DNA of 64,000 nt from contig OZ059895.1 of the NCBI GenBank assembly GCA_964057225.1, forward strand, positions 20,532,688 to 20,596,687, read 5' to 3'. Numbering within the stretch: the first letter of the stretch is position 1; every line of letters begins with the position of its first letter. The notes under the pieces are model-generated. The model saw nothing but the letters and a program-made list of their open reading frames with translations, was not told the DNA's origin and ran no database searches. A program made the translations under genes and the position numbers. Origin of the DNA: Auanema rhodensis. Lineage: Eukaryota > Nematoda > Chromadorea > Rhabditida > Rhabditidae. Below are positions 1-14,000 of this stretch, piece by piece.

Positions 1-176
1 TTGGTATGTAACTCGCTTCACGTGAAAGATGAAGAGATGCGGTTTTCAAAATTAGATTCCTCATGTCCATATTAGTCTAAAAACGAATTTTTATTGATAT
101 TGATGCATGGTAACCATGACTTTGAAATTTACGTGAACTTTAATTTATGCTTATTAAGTGTACACGTGATGTGCAC

Positions 177-352
177 TTGGTATGTAACTCGCTTCACGTG
201 AAATATAAAGGGATGCGGTTTTCAAAATTAGATTCCCCATGTCCATATTAGTCTAAAAACAAACTTTTATTGATATTGGTGCATGGTAACCATGACTTTA
301 AAATTTACGTGAACTTTAATTTATGCTAATTAAGTGTACACATGATGTGCAC
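177..352 (+). repeat. Representative 176-bp satellite monomer
   Basis: One full unit, counted from TTGGTATG as position 1. Landmarks on the consensus: TTCACGTGAA or a variant at 17-26; ATGCGG at 37-42; CCATATTA at 67-74, which can pair with TAATATTGG at 95-103 with a one-base bulge; an A/T-rich tract at 79-101; CATGGT-A-ACCATG at 106-118; TTAATT and AATTAA arms at 140-145 and 152-157 around a six-base loop; GTGTACAC at 158-165; CACAT-G-ATGTG at 163-173; GTGCAC at 171-176. A consensus counted by hand gives 56 G or C in 176 bases. Because 176 is not a multiple of three and every frame meets stops, no long reading frame can run through the array. This copy carries the GTGAAATATAAAGGG variant. 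Confidence 0.95.
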
Positions 353-703
353 TTGGTATGTAACTCGCTTCACGTGAAAGATAAAGAGATGCGGTTTTCA
401 AAATAGATTCCCCATTTCCATATTAGTCTAAAAACAAATTTTTATTAATATTGGTGCATGGTAACCATGACTTTGAAATTTACGTGAACTTTAATTTATG
501 CTAATTAAGTGTACACATGATGTGCACTTGGTATGTAACTCGCTTCACGTGAAAGATGAAGAGATGCGGTTTTCAAAATTAGATTCCCCATGTCCATATT
601 AGTCTAAAAACAAATTTTTATTAATATTGGTGCATGATAACCATGACTTTGAAATTTACGTGAACTTTAATTTATGCTAATTAAGTGTACACATGATGTG
701 CAC

Positions 704-2828
704 TTGGTATGTAACTCGCTTCACGTGAAAGATAAAGAGATGCGGTTTTCCAAATTAGATTTCGCATGTCCATATTAGTCTAAAAACAAATTTTTATTGA
801 TATTGGTGCATGGTAACCATGACTTTGAAATTTACGTGAACTTTAATTTATGCTAATTAAGTGTACACATGATGTGCACTTGGTATGTAACTCGCTTCAC
901 GTGAAAGATGAAGAGATGCGGTTTTCAAAATTAGATTCCTCATGTCCATATTAGTCTAAAAACGAATTTTTATTGATATTGATGCATGGTAACCATGACT
1001 TTGAAATTTACGTGAACTTTAATTTATGCTAATTAAGTGTACACATGATGTGCACTTGGTATGTAACTCGCTTCACGTCACAGATAAAGAGATGCGGTTT
1101 TCAAAATTAGATTCCCCATGTCCATATTAGTCTAAAAACGAATTTTTATTGATATTGGTGAATGGTAACCATGACTTTAAAATTTACGTGAACTTCAATT
1201 TATGCTAATTAAGTGTACACGTGATGTGCACTTGGTATGTAACTCGCTTCACGTGAAAGATAAAGGGATGCGGTTTTCAAAATTAGATTCCCCATGTCCA
1301 TATTAGTCTAAAAACAAATTTTTATTGATATTGATGCATGGTAACCATGACTTTAAAATTTACGTGAACTTCAATTTATGCTAATTAAGTGTACACGTGA
1401 TGTGCACTTGGTATGTAACTCGCTTCACGTGAAAGATGAAGAGATGCGGTTTTCAAAATTAGATTCCTCATGTCCATATTAGTCTAAAAACGAATTTTTA
1501 TTGATATTGATGCATGGTAACCATGACTTTGAAATTTACGTGAACTTTAATTTATGCTTATTAAGTGTACACGTGATGTGCACTTGGTATGTAACTCGCT
1601 TCACGTGAAATATAAAGGGATGCGGTTTTCAAAATTAGATTCCCCATGTCCATATTAGTCTAAAAACAAACTTTTATTGATATTGGTGCATGGTAACCAT
1701 GACTTTAAAATTTACGTGAACTTTAATTTATGCTAATTAAGTGTACACATGATGTGCACTTGGTATGTAACTCGCTTCACGTGAAAGATAAAGAGATGCG
1801 GTTTTCAAAATAGATTCCCCATTTCCATATTAGTCTAAAAACAAATTTTTATTGATATTGGTGCATGGCAACCATGACTTTGAAATTTACGTGAACTTTA
1901 ATTTATGCTTATTAAGTGTACACGTGATGTGCACTTGGTATGTAACTCGCTTCACGTGAAAGATGAAGAGATGCGGTTTTCAAAATTAGATTCCCCATGT
2001 CCATATTAGTCTAAAAACAAATTTTTGTTGATATTGGTGGATGGTAACCATGACTTTGAAATTTACGTGAACTTTAATTTATGCTAATTAAGTGTACACA
2101 TGATGTGCACTTGGTATGTAACTCGCTTCAAGTCAAAGATAAAGAGATGCGGTTTTCAAAATTAGATTCCCCATGTCCATATTAGTCTAAAAACAAATTT
2201 TTATTAATATTGGTGCATGGTAACCATGACTTTGAAATTTACGTGAACTTTAATTTATGCTAATTAAGTGTACACATGATGTGCACTTGGTATGTAACTC
2301 GCTTCACGTGAAAGATAAAGAGATGCGGTTTTCCAAATTAGATTTCGCATGTCCATATTAGTCTAAAAACAAATTTTTATTGATATTGGTGCATGGTAAC
2401 CATGACTTTGAAATTTACGTGAACTTTAATTTATGCTAATTAAGTGTACACATGATGTGCACTTGGTATGTAACTCGCTTCACGTGAAAGATGAAGAGAT
2501 GCGGTTTTCAAAATTAGATTCCTCATGTCCATATTAGTCTAAAAACGAATTTTTATTGATATTGATGCATGGTAACCATGACTTTGAAATTTACGTGAAC
2601 TTTAATTTATGCTAATTAAGTGTACACATGATGTGCACTTGGTATGTAACTCGCTTCACGTCACAGATAAAGAGATGCGGTTTTCAAAATTAGATTCCCC
2701 ATGTCCATATTAGTTTAAAAACGAATTTTTATTGATATTGGTGAATGGTAACCATGACTTTAAAATTTACGTGAACTTCAATTTATGCTAATTAAGTGTA
2801 CACGTGATGTGCACTTGGTATGTAACTC
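704..2828 (+). repeat. Nine-monomer direct duplication (offset 1,583 bp)
   Basis: The run 704 to about 1,245 recurs at 2,287 to about 2,828. Both contain, in order, a TTTTCCAAATTAGATTTCGC monomer, a GATGAAGAG monomer with TTGATGCATGG, and a CACGTCACAG monomer with GGTGAATGG and CTTCAATTT. An overlapping eight-monomer duplication (offset 1,407) links 1 to about 430 with 1,408 to about 1,840. Edges are approximate. Confidence 0.75.
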
Positions 2829-5099
2829 GCTTCACGTGAAAGATGAAGAGATGCGGTTTTCAAAATTAGATTCCTCATGTCCATATTAGTCTAAAAACGA
2901 ATTTTTATTGATATTGATGCATGGTAACCATGACTTTGAAATTTACGTGAACTTTAATTTATGCTTATTAAGTGTACACGTGATGTGCACTTGGTATGTA
3001 ACTCGCTTCACGTGAAATATAAAGGGATGCGGTTTTCAAAATTAGATTTCGCATGTCCATATTAGTCTAAAAACAAATTTTTATTGATATTGGTGCATGG
3101 TAACCATGACTTTGAAATTTACGTGAACTTTAATTTATGCTAATTAAGTGTACACATGATGTGCACTTGGTATGTAACTCGCTTCACGTGAAAGATAAAG
3201 AGATGCGGTTTTCATAATTAGATTCCCCATTTCCATATTAGTCTAAAAACAAATTTTTAGTAATATTGGTGCATGGTAACCATGACTTTGAAATTTACGT
3301 GAACTTTAATTTATGCTAATTAAGTGTACACATGATGTGCACTTGGTATGTAACTCGCTTCACGTGAAAGATGAAGAGATGCGGTTTTCAAAATTAGATT
3401 CCCCATGTCCATATTAGTCTAAAAACAAATTTTTATTAATATTGGTGCATGGTAACCATGACTTTGAAATTTACGTGAACTTTAATTTATGCTAATTAAG
3501 TGTACACATGATGTGCACTTGGTATGTAACTCGCTTCACGTGAAAGATAAAGAGATGCGGTTTTCCAAATTAGATTTCGCATGTCCATATTAGTCTAAAA
3601 ACAAATTTTTATTGATATTGGTGCATGGTAACCATGACTTTGAAATTTACGTGAACTTTAATTTATGCTAATTAAGTGTACACATGATGTGCACTTGGTA
3701 TGTAACTCGCTTCACGTGAAAGATGAAGAGATGCGGTTTTCAAAATTAGATTCCTCATGTCCATATTAGTCTAAAAACGAATTTTTATTGATATTGGTGC
3801 ATGGTAACCATGACTTTGAAATTTACGTGAACTTTAATTCATGTTTATTAAGTGTACACGTGATGTGCACTTGGTATGTAACTCGCTTCACGTGAAAGAT
3901 AAAGAGATGCGGTTTTCAAAATTAGATTCCCCATTTCCATATTAGTCTAAAAACAAATTTTTATTGATATTGGTGCATGGCAACCATGACTTTAAAATTT
4001 ACGTGAACTTTTATTTATGCTAATTAAGTGTACACATGATGTGCACTTGGTATGTAACTCGTTTCACGTCAAAGATAAAGAGATGCGGTTTTCAAAATTG
4101 GATTCCCCATGTCCATATTAGTCTAAAAACAAATTTTTATTAATATTGGTGCATGGTAACCATGACTTTGAAATTTACGTGAACTTTAATTTATGCTAAT
4201 TAAGTGTACACATGATGTGCGCTTGGTATGTAACTCGTTTCACGTCAAAGATAAAGAGATGCGGTTTTCAAAATTGGATTCCCCATGTCCATATTAGTCT
4301 AAAAACAAATTTTTATTAATATTGGTGCATGGTAACCATGACTTTGAAATTTACGTGAACTTTAATTTATGCTAATTAAGTGTACACATGATGTGCGCTT
4401 GGTATGTAACTCGCTTCACGTGAAAGATAAAGAGATGCGGTTTTCAAAATTAGATTCCCCATTTCCATATTAGTCTAAAAACAAATTTTTATTAATATTG
4501 GTGCATGGTAACCATGACTTTGAAATTTACGTGAACTTTAATTTATGCTAATTAAGTGTACACATGATGTGCACTTGGTATGTAACTCGTTTCACGTCAA
4601 AGATGAAGAGATGCGGTTTTCAAAATTGGATTCCCCATGTCTATATTAGTCTAAAAACAAATTTTTATTAATATTGGTGCATGGTAACCATGACTTTGAA
4701 ATTTACGTGAACTTTAATTTATGCTAATTAAGTGTACACATGATGTGCACTTGGTATGTAACTCGCTTCACGTGAAAGATGAAGAGATGCGGTTTTCAAA
4801 ATTAGATTCCCCATGTCCATATTAGTCTAAAAACAAATTTTTATTAATATTGGTGCATGGCAACCATGACTTTAAAATTTACGTGAACTTTAATTTATGC
4901 TAATTAAGTGTACACATGATGTGCACTTGGTATGTAACTCGCTTCACGTGAAAGATAAAGAGATGCGGTTTTCAAAATAGATTCCCCATTTCCATATTAG
5001 TCTAAAAACAAATTTTTATTGATATTGGTGCATGGCAACCATGACTTTAAAATTTACGTGAACTTTAATTTATGCTAATTAAGTGTACACATGATGTGC

Positions 5100-6950
5100 A
5101 CTTGGTATGTAACTCGCTTCACGTCAAAGATAAAGAGAAGAGGTTTTCAAAATTAGATTCCCCATGTCAATATTAGTCTAAAAACAAATTTTTATTAATA
5201 TTGGTGCATGGTAACCATGACTTTGAAATTTACGTGAACTTTAATTTATGCTAATTAAGTGTACACATGATGTGCGCTTGGTATGTAACTCGCTTCACGT
5301 GAAAGATAAAGAGATGCGGTTTTCATAATTAGATTCCTCATTTCCATATTAGTCTAAAAACAAATTTTTATTAATATTGGTGCATGGTAACCATGACTTT
5401 GAAATTTACGTGAACTTTAATTTATGCTAATTAAGTGTACACATGATGTGCACTTGGTATGTAACTCGCTTCACGTGAAAGATGAAGAGATGCGGTTTTC
5501 AAAATTAGATTCCCCATGTCCATATTAGTCTAAAAACAAATTTTTATTAATATTGGTGCATGGTAACCATGACTTTGAAATTTACGTGAACTTTAATTTA
5601 TGCTAATTAAGTGTACACATGATGTGCACTTGGTATGTAACTCGCTTCACGTGAAAGATAAAGAGATGCGGTTTTCCAAATTAGATTTCGCATGTCCATA
5701 TTAGTCTAAAAACAAATTTTTATTGATATTGGTGCATGGTAACCATGACTTTGAAATTTACGTGAACTTTAATTTATGCTAATTAAGTGTACACATGATG
5801 TGCACTCGGTATGTAACTCGCTTCACGTGAAAGATGAAGAGATGCGGTTTTCAAAATTAGATTCCTCATGTCCATATTAGTCTAAAAACGAATTTTTATT
5901 GATATTGGTGCATGGTAACCATGACTTTGAAATTTACGTGAACTTTAATTTATGCTTATTAAGTGTACACGTGATGTGCACTTGGTATGTAACTCGCTTA
6001 ACGTGAAATATAAAGGAATGCGGTTTTCAAAATTAGATTCCCCATGTCCATATTAGTCTAAAAACAAATTTTTATTGATATTGGTGCATGGTAACCATGA
6101 CTTTAAAATTTACGTGAACTTTAATTTATGCTAATTAAGTGTACACATGATGTGCACTTGGTATGTAACTCGCTTCACGTCAAAGATAAAGAGATGCGGT
6201 TTTCAAAATTAGATTCCCCATGTCCATATTAGTCTAAAAACAAATTTTTATTAATATTGGTGCATGGTAACCATGACTTTGAAATTTACGTGAAGTTTAA
6301 TTTATGCTTATTAAGTGTACACGTGATGTGCACTTGGTATGTAACTCGCTTCACGTGAAATATAAAGGGATGCGGTTTTCAAAATTAGATTCCCCATGTC
6401 CATATTAGTCTAAAAACAAATTTTTATTGATATTGGTGCATGGTAACCATGACTTTGAAATTAACGTGAACTTTAATTTATGCTAATTAAGTGTACACAT
6501 GATGTGCACTTGGTATGTAACTCGCTTCACGTCAAAGATAAAGAGATGCGGTTTTCAAAATTAGATTCCCCATGTCCATATTAGTCTAAAAACAAATTTT
6601 TATTAATATTGGTGCATGGTAACCATGACTTTGAAATTTACGTGAACTTTAATTTATGCTAATTAAGTGTACACGTGATGTGCACTTGGTATTTAACTCG
6701 CTTCACGTGAAAGATAAAGAGATGCGGTTTTCAAAATTAGATTCCCCATGTCCATATTAGTCTAAACACAAATTTTTATTGATATTGGTGCATGGTAACC
6801 ATGACTTTGAAATTTACGTGAACTTTAATTTATGCTAATTAAGTGTACACGTGATGTGCTCTTGGTATGTAACTCGCTTCACGTGAAAGATAAAGAGATG
6901 CGGTTTTCAAAATTAGATTCCCCATTTCCATATTAGTCAAAAAACAAATT
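5100..6950 (+). repeat. Block A segment with two copies in block A'
   Basis: AGAAGAGG at 5,136 recurs at 40,851 (offset 35,715) and near 46,129 (about 40,990). TTTTCATAATTAGATTCCTC near 5,320 recurs near 41,037 and 46,312. CACTCGGTATG near 5,805 recurs near 41,520 and 46,795. GAAATTAACG near 6,459 and GTGCTCTTGG near 6,857 recur near 47,451 and 47,849. Block A' therefore holds two relatives of this segment about 5.28 kb (30 monomers) apart. Confidence 0.75.
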
Positions 6951-7870
6951 TTTATTGATATTGGTGCATGGCAACCATGACTTTAAAATTTACGTGAACT
7001 TTAATTTATGCTAATTAAGTGTACACATGATGTGCACTTGGTATGTAACTCGCTTCACGTCAAAGATAAAGAGATGCGGTTTTCAAAATTAGATTCCCCA
7101 TGTCCATATTAGTCTAAAAACAAATTTTTATTGATATTGGTGCATGGTAACCATGACTTTAAAATTTACGTGAACTTTAATTTATGCTAATTAAGTGTAC
7201 ACATGATGTGCACTTGGTATGTAACTCGCTTCACGTCAAAGATAAAGAGATGCGGTTTTCAAAATTAGATTCCCCATGTCCATATTAGTCTAAAAACAAA
7301 TTTTTATTAATATTGGTGCATGGTAACCATGACTTTGAAATTTACGTGAAGTTTAATTTATGCTTATTAAGTGTACACGTGATGTGCACTTGGTATGTAA
7401 CTCGCTTCACGTGAAATATAAAGGGATGCGGTTTTCAAAATTAGATTCCCCATGTCCATATTAGTCTAAAAACAAATTTTTATTGATATTGGTGCATGGT
7501 AACCATGACTTTGAAATTAACGTGAACTTTAATTTATGCTAATTAAGTGTACACATGATGTGCACTTGGTATGTAACTCGCTTCACGTCAAAGATAAAGA
7601 GATGCGGTTTTCAAAATTAGATTCCCCATGTCCATATTAGTCTAAAAACAAATTTTTATTAATATTGGTGCATGGTAACCATGACTTTGAAATTTACGTG
7701 AACTTTAATTTATGCTAATTAAGTGTACACGTGATGTGCACTTGGTATTTAACTCGCTTCACGTGAAAGATAAAGAGATGCGGTTTTCAAAATTAGATTC
7801 CCCATGTCCATATTAGTCTAAACACAAATTTTTATTGATATTGGTGCATGGTAACCATGACTTTAAAATT
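6150..7870 (+). repeat. Six-monomer tandem duplication (offset 1,056 bp)
   Basis: Rare variants occur twice at exactly 1,056 bp spacing: TGAAGTTTAA at 6,291 and 7,347, ATTTAACTCG at 6,691 and 7,747, and AAACACAAAT near 6,764 and 7,820. The copies are about 6.15-6.82 kb and 7.2-7.87 kb. The same six-monomer step is seen again at 43.7/44.8 kb and 49.06/50.11 kb. Confidence 0.8.
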
Positions 7871-10800
7871 TACGTGAACTTTAATTTATGCTAATTAAGT
7901 GTACACATGATGTGCACTTGGTATGTAACTCGTTTCACGTCAAAGATAAAGAGATGCGGTTTTCAAAATTGGATTCCCCATGTCCATATTAGTCTAAAAA
8001 CAAATTTTTATTAATATTGATGCATGGTAACCATGACTTTGAAATTTACGTGAACTTTAATTTATGCTAATTAAGTGTACACATGATGTGCACTTGGTAT
8101 GTAACTCGCTTCACGTGAAATATAAAGGGATGCGGTTTTCAAAATTAGATTCCCCATGTCCATATTAGTCTAAACACAAATTTTTATTGATATTGGTGCA
8201 TGGTAACCATGACTTTGAAATTTACGTGAACTTTAATTTATGCTAATTAAGTGTACACGTGATGTGCACTTGGTATGTAACTCGCTTCACGTGAAAGATA
8301 AAGAGATGCGGTTTTCAAAATTAGATTCCCCATTTCCATATTAGTCAAAAAACAAATTTTTATTGATATTGGTGCATGGCAACCATGACTTTAAAATTTA
8401 CGTGAACTTTAATTTATGCTAATTAAGTGTACACATGATGTGCACTTGGTATGTAACTCGCTTCACGTCAAAGATAAAGAGATGCGGTTTTCAAAATTAG
8501 ATTCCCCATGTCCATATTAGTCTAAAAACAAATTTTTATTAATATTGGTGCATGGTAACCATGACTTTGAAATTTACGTGAACTTTAATTTATGCTGATT
8601 AAGTGTACACATGATGTGCGCTTGGTATGTAACTCGCTTCACGTGAAAGATAAAGAGATGCGGTTTTCAAAATTAGATTCCCCATTTCCATATTAGTCTA
8701 AAAACAAATTTTTATTGATATTGGTGCATGGCAACCATGACTTTAAAATTTACGTGAACTTTAATTTATGCTAATTAAGTGTACACATGATGTGCACTTG
8801 GTATGTAACTCGTTTCACGTCAAAGATAAAGAGATGCGGTTTTCAAAATTGGATTCCCCATGTCCATATTAGTCTAAAAACAAATTTTTATTAATATTGA
8901 TGCATGGTAACCATGACTTTGAAATTTACGTGAACTTTAATTTATGCTAATTAAGTGTACACATGATGTGCACTTGGTATGTAACTCGCTTCACGTCAAA
9001 GATAAAGAGATGCGGTTTTCAAAATTAGATTCCCCATGTCCATATTAGTCTAAAAACAAATTTTTATTGATATTGGTGCATGGTAACCATGACTTTGAAA
9101 TTTACGTGAACTTTAATTTATGCTAATTAAGTGTACACATGATGTGCGCTTGGTATGTAACTCGCTTCACGTCAAAGATAAAGAGATGCGGTTTTCAAAA
9201 TTAGATTCCCCATGTCCATATTAGTCTAAAAACAAATTTTTATTGATATTGGTGCATGGTAACCATGACTTTGAAATTTACGTGAACTTTAATTTATGCT
9301 AATTAAGTGTACACATGATGTGCACTTGGTATGTAACTCGCTTCAAGTGAAAGATAAAGAGATGCGCTTTTCAAAATTAGATTTCGCATGTCCATATTAG
9401 TCTAAAAACAAATTTTTATTGATATTGGTGCATGGTAACCATGACTTTAAAATTTACGTGAACTTTAATTTATGCTAATTAAGTGTACACATGATGTGCA
9501 CTTGGTATGTAACTCGCTTCACGTCAAAGATAAAGAGATGCGGTTTTCAAAATTAGATTCCCCATGTCCATATTAGTCTAAAAACAAATTTTTATGAATA
9601 TTGGTGCATGGTAACCATGACTTTGAAATTTACGTGAACTTTAATTTATGCTAATTAAGTGTACACATGATGTGCACTTGGTATGTAACTCGCTTCACGT
9701 CAAAGATAAAGAGATGCGGTTTTGAAAATTAGATTCCCCATGTCCATATTAGTCTAAAAACAAATTTTTATTAATATTGGTGCATGGTAACCATGACTTT
9801 GAAATTTACGTGAACTTTAATTTATGCTAATTAAGTGTACACATGATGTGCACTTGGTATGTAACTCGCTTCACGTCAAAGATAAAGAGATGCGGTTTTC
9901 AAAATTAGATTCCCCATGTCCATATTAGTCTAAAAACAATTTTTTATCAATATTGGTGCATGGTAACCATGACTTTGAAATTTACGTGAACTTTAATTTT
10001 TGCTAATTAAGTGTACACATGATGTGCACTTGGTATGTAACTCGCTTCACGTCAAAGATAAAGAGATGCGGTTTTCAAAATTAGATTCCCCATGTCCATA
10101 TTAGTCTAAAAACAAATTTTTATTAATATTGGTGCATGGTAACCATGACTTTGAAATTTACGTGAACTTTAATTTATGCTAATTAAGTGTACACATGATG
10201 TGCACTTGGTATGTAACTCGCTTCAAGTGAAAGATAAAGAGATGCGGTTTTCAAAATTAGATTTCGCATGTCCATATTAGTCTAAAAACAAATTTTTATT
10301 GATATTGGTGCATGGTAACCATGACTTTAAAATTTACGTGAACTTTAATTTATGCTAATTAAGTGTACACATGATGTGCACTTGGTATGTAACTCGCTTC
10401 ACGTCAAAGATAAAGAGATGCGGTTTTCAAAATTAGATTCCCCATGTCCATATTAGTCTAAAAACAATTTTTTATCAATATTGGTGCATGGTAACCATGA
10501 CTTTGAAATTTACGTGAACTTTAATTTATGCTAATTAAGTGTACAAATGATGTGCGCTTGGTATGTAACTCTCTTCACGTGAAAGATAAAGAGATGCGGT
10601 TTCCAAAATTAGATTCCTCATGTCCATATTAGTCTAAAAACGAATTTTTATTGATATTGGTGCATGGTAACCATGACTTTAAAATTTACGTGAACTTTAA
10701 TTTATGCTAATTAAGTGTACACATGATGTGCACTTGGTATGTAACTTGCTTCACGTCAAAGATAAAGAGATGCGGTTTTCAAAATTAGATTCCCCATGTC

Positions 10801-11099
10801 CATTTTAGTCTAAAAACGAATTTTTATTGATATTGGTGGATGGTAACCATGACTTTAAAACTTACGTGAACTTCAATTTATGCTAATTAAGTGTACACGT
10901 GATGTGCACTTGGTATGTAACTCGCTTCACGTGAAAGATAAAGAGATGCGGTTTTCAAAATTAGATTCCTCATGTCCATATTAGTCTAAAAACGAATTTT
11001 TATTGATATTGGTGCATGGTAACCATGACTTTAAAATTTACGTGAACTTTAATTTATGCTAATTAAGTGTACACATGATGTGCACTTGGTATGTAACTC

Positions 11100-14000
11100 G
11101 CTTCACGTCAAAGATAAAGAGATGCGGTTTTCAAAATTAGATTCCCCATGTCCATGTTAGTCTAAAAACAAATTTCTATTAATATTGGTGCATGGTAACT
11201 ATGACTTTGAAATTTACGTGAACTTTAATTTATGCTAATTAAGTGTACACATGATGTGCACTTGGTATGTAACTCGCTTCAAGTGAAAGATAAAGAGATG
11301 CGCTTTTCAAAATTAGATTTCGCATGTCCATATTAGTCTAAAAACAAATTTTTATTGATATTGGTGCATGGTAACCATGACTTTAAAATTTACGTGAACT
11401 TTAATTTATGCTAATTAAGTGTACACATGATGTGCACTTGGTATGTAACTCGCTTCACGTCAAAGATAAAGAGATGCGGTTTTCAAAATTAGATTCCCCA
11501 TGTCCATATTAGTCTAAAAACAAATTTTCATGAATATTGGTGCATGGTAACCATGACTTTGAAATTTACGTGAACTTTAATTTATGCTAATTAAGTGTAC
11601 ACATGATGTGCACTTGGTATGTAACTCGCTTCACGTCAAAGATAAAGAGATGCGGTTTTGAAAATTAGATTCCCCATGTCCATATTAGTCTAAAAACAAA
11701 TTTTTATTAATATTGGTGCATGGTAACCATGACTTTGAAATTTACGTGAACTTTAATTTATGCTAATTAAGTGTACACATGATGTGCACTTGGTAAGTAA
11801 CTCGCTTCACGTCAAAGATAAAGAGATGCGGTTTTCAAAATTAGATTCCCCATGTCCATATTAGTCTAAAAACAATTTTTTATCAATATTGGTGCATGGT
11901 AACCATGACTTTAAAATTTACGTGAACTTTAATTTATGCTAATTAAGTGTACACATGATGTGCACTTGGTATGTAACTCGCTTCACGTCAAAGATAAAGA
12001 GATGCGGTTTTCAAAATTAGATTCCCCATGTCCATATTAGTCTAAAAACAAATTTTCATGAATATTGGTGCATGGTAACCATGACTTTGAAATTTACGTG
12101 AACTTTAATTTATGCTAATTAAGTGTACACATGATGTGCACTTGGTATGTAACTCGCTTCACGTCAAAGATAAAGAGATGCGGTTTTGAAAATTAGATTC
12201 CCCATGTCCATATTAGTCTAAAAACAAATTTTTATTAATATTGGTGCATGGTAACCATGACTTTGAAATTTACGTGAACTTTAATTTATGCTAATTAAGT
12301 GTACACATGATGTGCACTTGGTAAGTAACTCGCTTCACGTCAAAGATAAAGAGATGCGGTTTTCAAAATTAGATTCCCCATGTCCATATTAGTCTAAAAA
12401 CAATTTTTTATCAATATTGGTGCATGGTAACCATGACTTTGAAATTTACGTGAACTTTAATTTTTGCTAATTAAGTGTACACGTGATGTGCACTTGGTAT
12501 GTAACTCGCTTCACGTGAAAGATAAAGAGATGCGGTTTCCAAAATTAGATTCCCCATGTCCATATTAGTCTAAAAACAAATTTTTATTGATATTGGTGCA
12601 TGGTAACCATGACTTTAAAATTTACGTGAACTTTAATTTATGCTAATTAAGTGTACACATGATGTGCACTTGGTATGTAACTCGCTTCACGTCAAAGATA
12701 AAGAAATGCGGTTTTCAAAATTAGATTCCCCATGTCCATGTTAGTCTAAAAACAAATTTCTATTAATATTGGTGCATGGTAACTATGACTTTGAAATTTA
12801 CGTGAACTTTAATTTATGCTAATTAAGTGTACACATGATGTGCACTTGGTATGTAACTCGCTTCAAGTGAAAGATAAAGAGATGCGCTTTTCAAAATTAG
12901 ATTTCGCATGTCCATATTAGTCTAAAAACAAATTTTTATTGATATTGGTGCATGGTAACCATGACTTTAAAATTTACGTGAACTTTAATTTATGCTAATT
13001 AAGTGTACACATGATGTGCACTTGGTATGTAACTCGCTTCACGTCAAAGATAAAGAGATGCGGTTTTCAAAATTAGATTCCCCATGTCCATATTAGTCTA
13101 AAAACAAATTTTTATTAATATTGGTGCATGGTAACCATGACTTTGAAATTTACGTGAACTTTAATTTATGCTAATTAAGTGTACACATGATGTGCACTTG
13201 GTATGTAACTCGCTTCACGTCAAAGATAAAAAGATGAGGTTTTCAAAATTAGATTCCCCATGTCCATATTAGTCTAAAAACAAATTTTTATTAATATTGG
13301 TGCATGGTAACCATGACTTTGAAATTTACGTGAACTTTAATTTATGCTAATTAAGTGTACACATGATGTGCGCTTGGTATGTAACTCGCTTCACGTGAAA
13401 GATAAAGAGATGCGGTTTTCAAAATTAGATTCCTCATGTCCATATTAGTCTAAAAACGAATTTTTATTGATATTGGTGCATGGCAACCATGACTTTAAAA
13501 TTTACGTGAACTTTAATTTATGCTAATTAAGTGTACACATGATGTGCACTTGGTATGTAACTCGCTTCACTCAAAGATAAAGAGATGCGGTTTTCAAAAT
13601 TAGATTCCCCATGTCCATATTAGTCTAAAAACAAATTTTTATCAATATTGGTGCATGGTAACTATGACTTTGAAATTTACGTGAACTTTAATTTATGCTA
13701 ATTAAGTGTACACATGATGTGCACTTGGTATGTAACTCGCTTCACGTCAAAGATAAAGAGATGCGGTTTTGAAAATTAGATTCCCCATGTCCATATTAGT
13801 CTAAAAACAATTTTTTATCAATATTGGTGCATGGTAACCATGACTTTGAAATTTACGTGAACTTTAATTTATGCTAATTAAGTGTACACATGATGTGCAC
13901 TTGGTAAGTAACTCGCTTCACGTCAAAGATAAAGAGATGCGGTTTTCAAAATTAGATTCCCCATGTCCATATTAGTCTAAAAACAATTTTTTATCAATAT

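Larger units (their letters stand above)
1..9340 (+). repeat. Variant block A of the satellite
   Basis: About 53 monomers rich in block-A markers: GTGAAAGATGAAGAG, TTTTCCAAATTAGATTTCGC, a 1-bp deletion giving CAAAATAGATTCC, CCATTTCCATATTAG, TTGATGCATGG, GCTTATTAAG and ACACGTGATG. From about 9.34 kb the block-B marker CTTCAAGTGAAAG with GCGCTTTTC appears and block-A markers become rare. The boundary is a gradient over one or two monomers, not a sharp edge. Similar variants return from about 35.7 kb (block A'). Confidence 0.75.
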
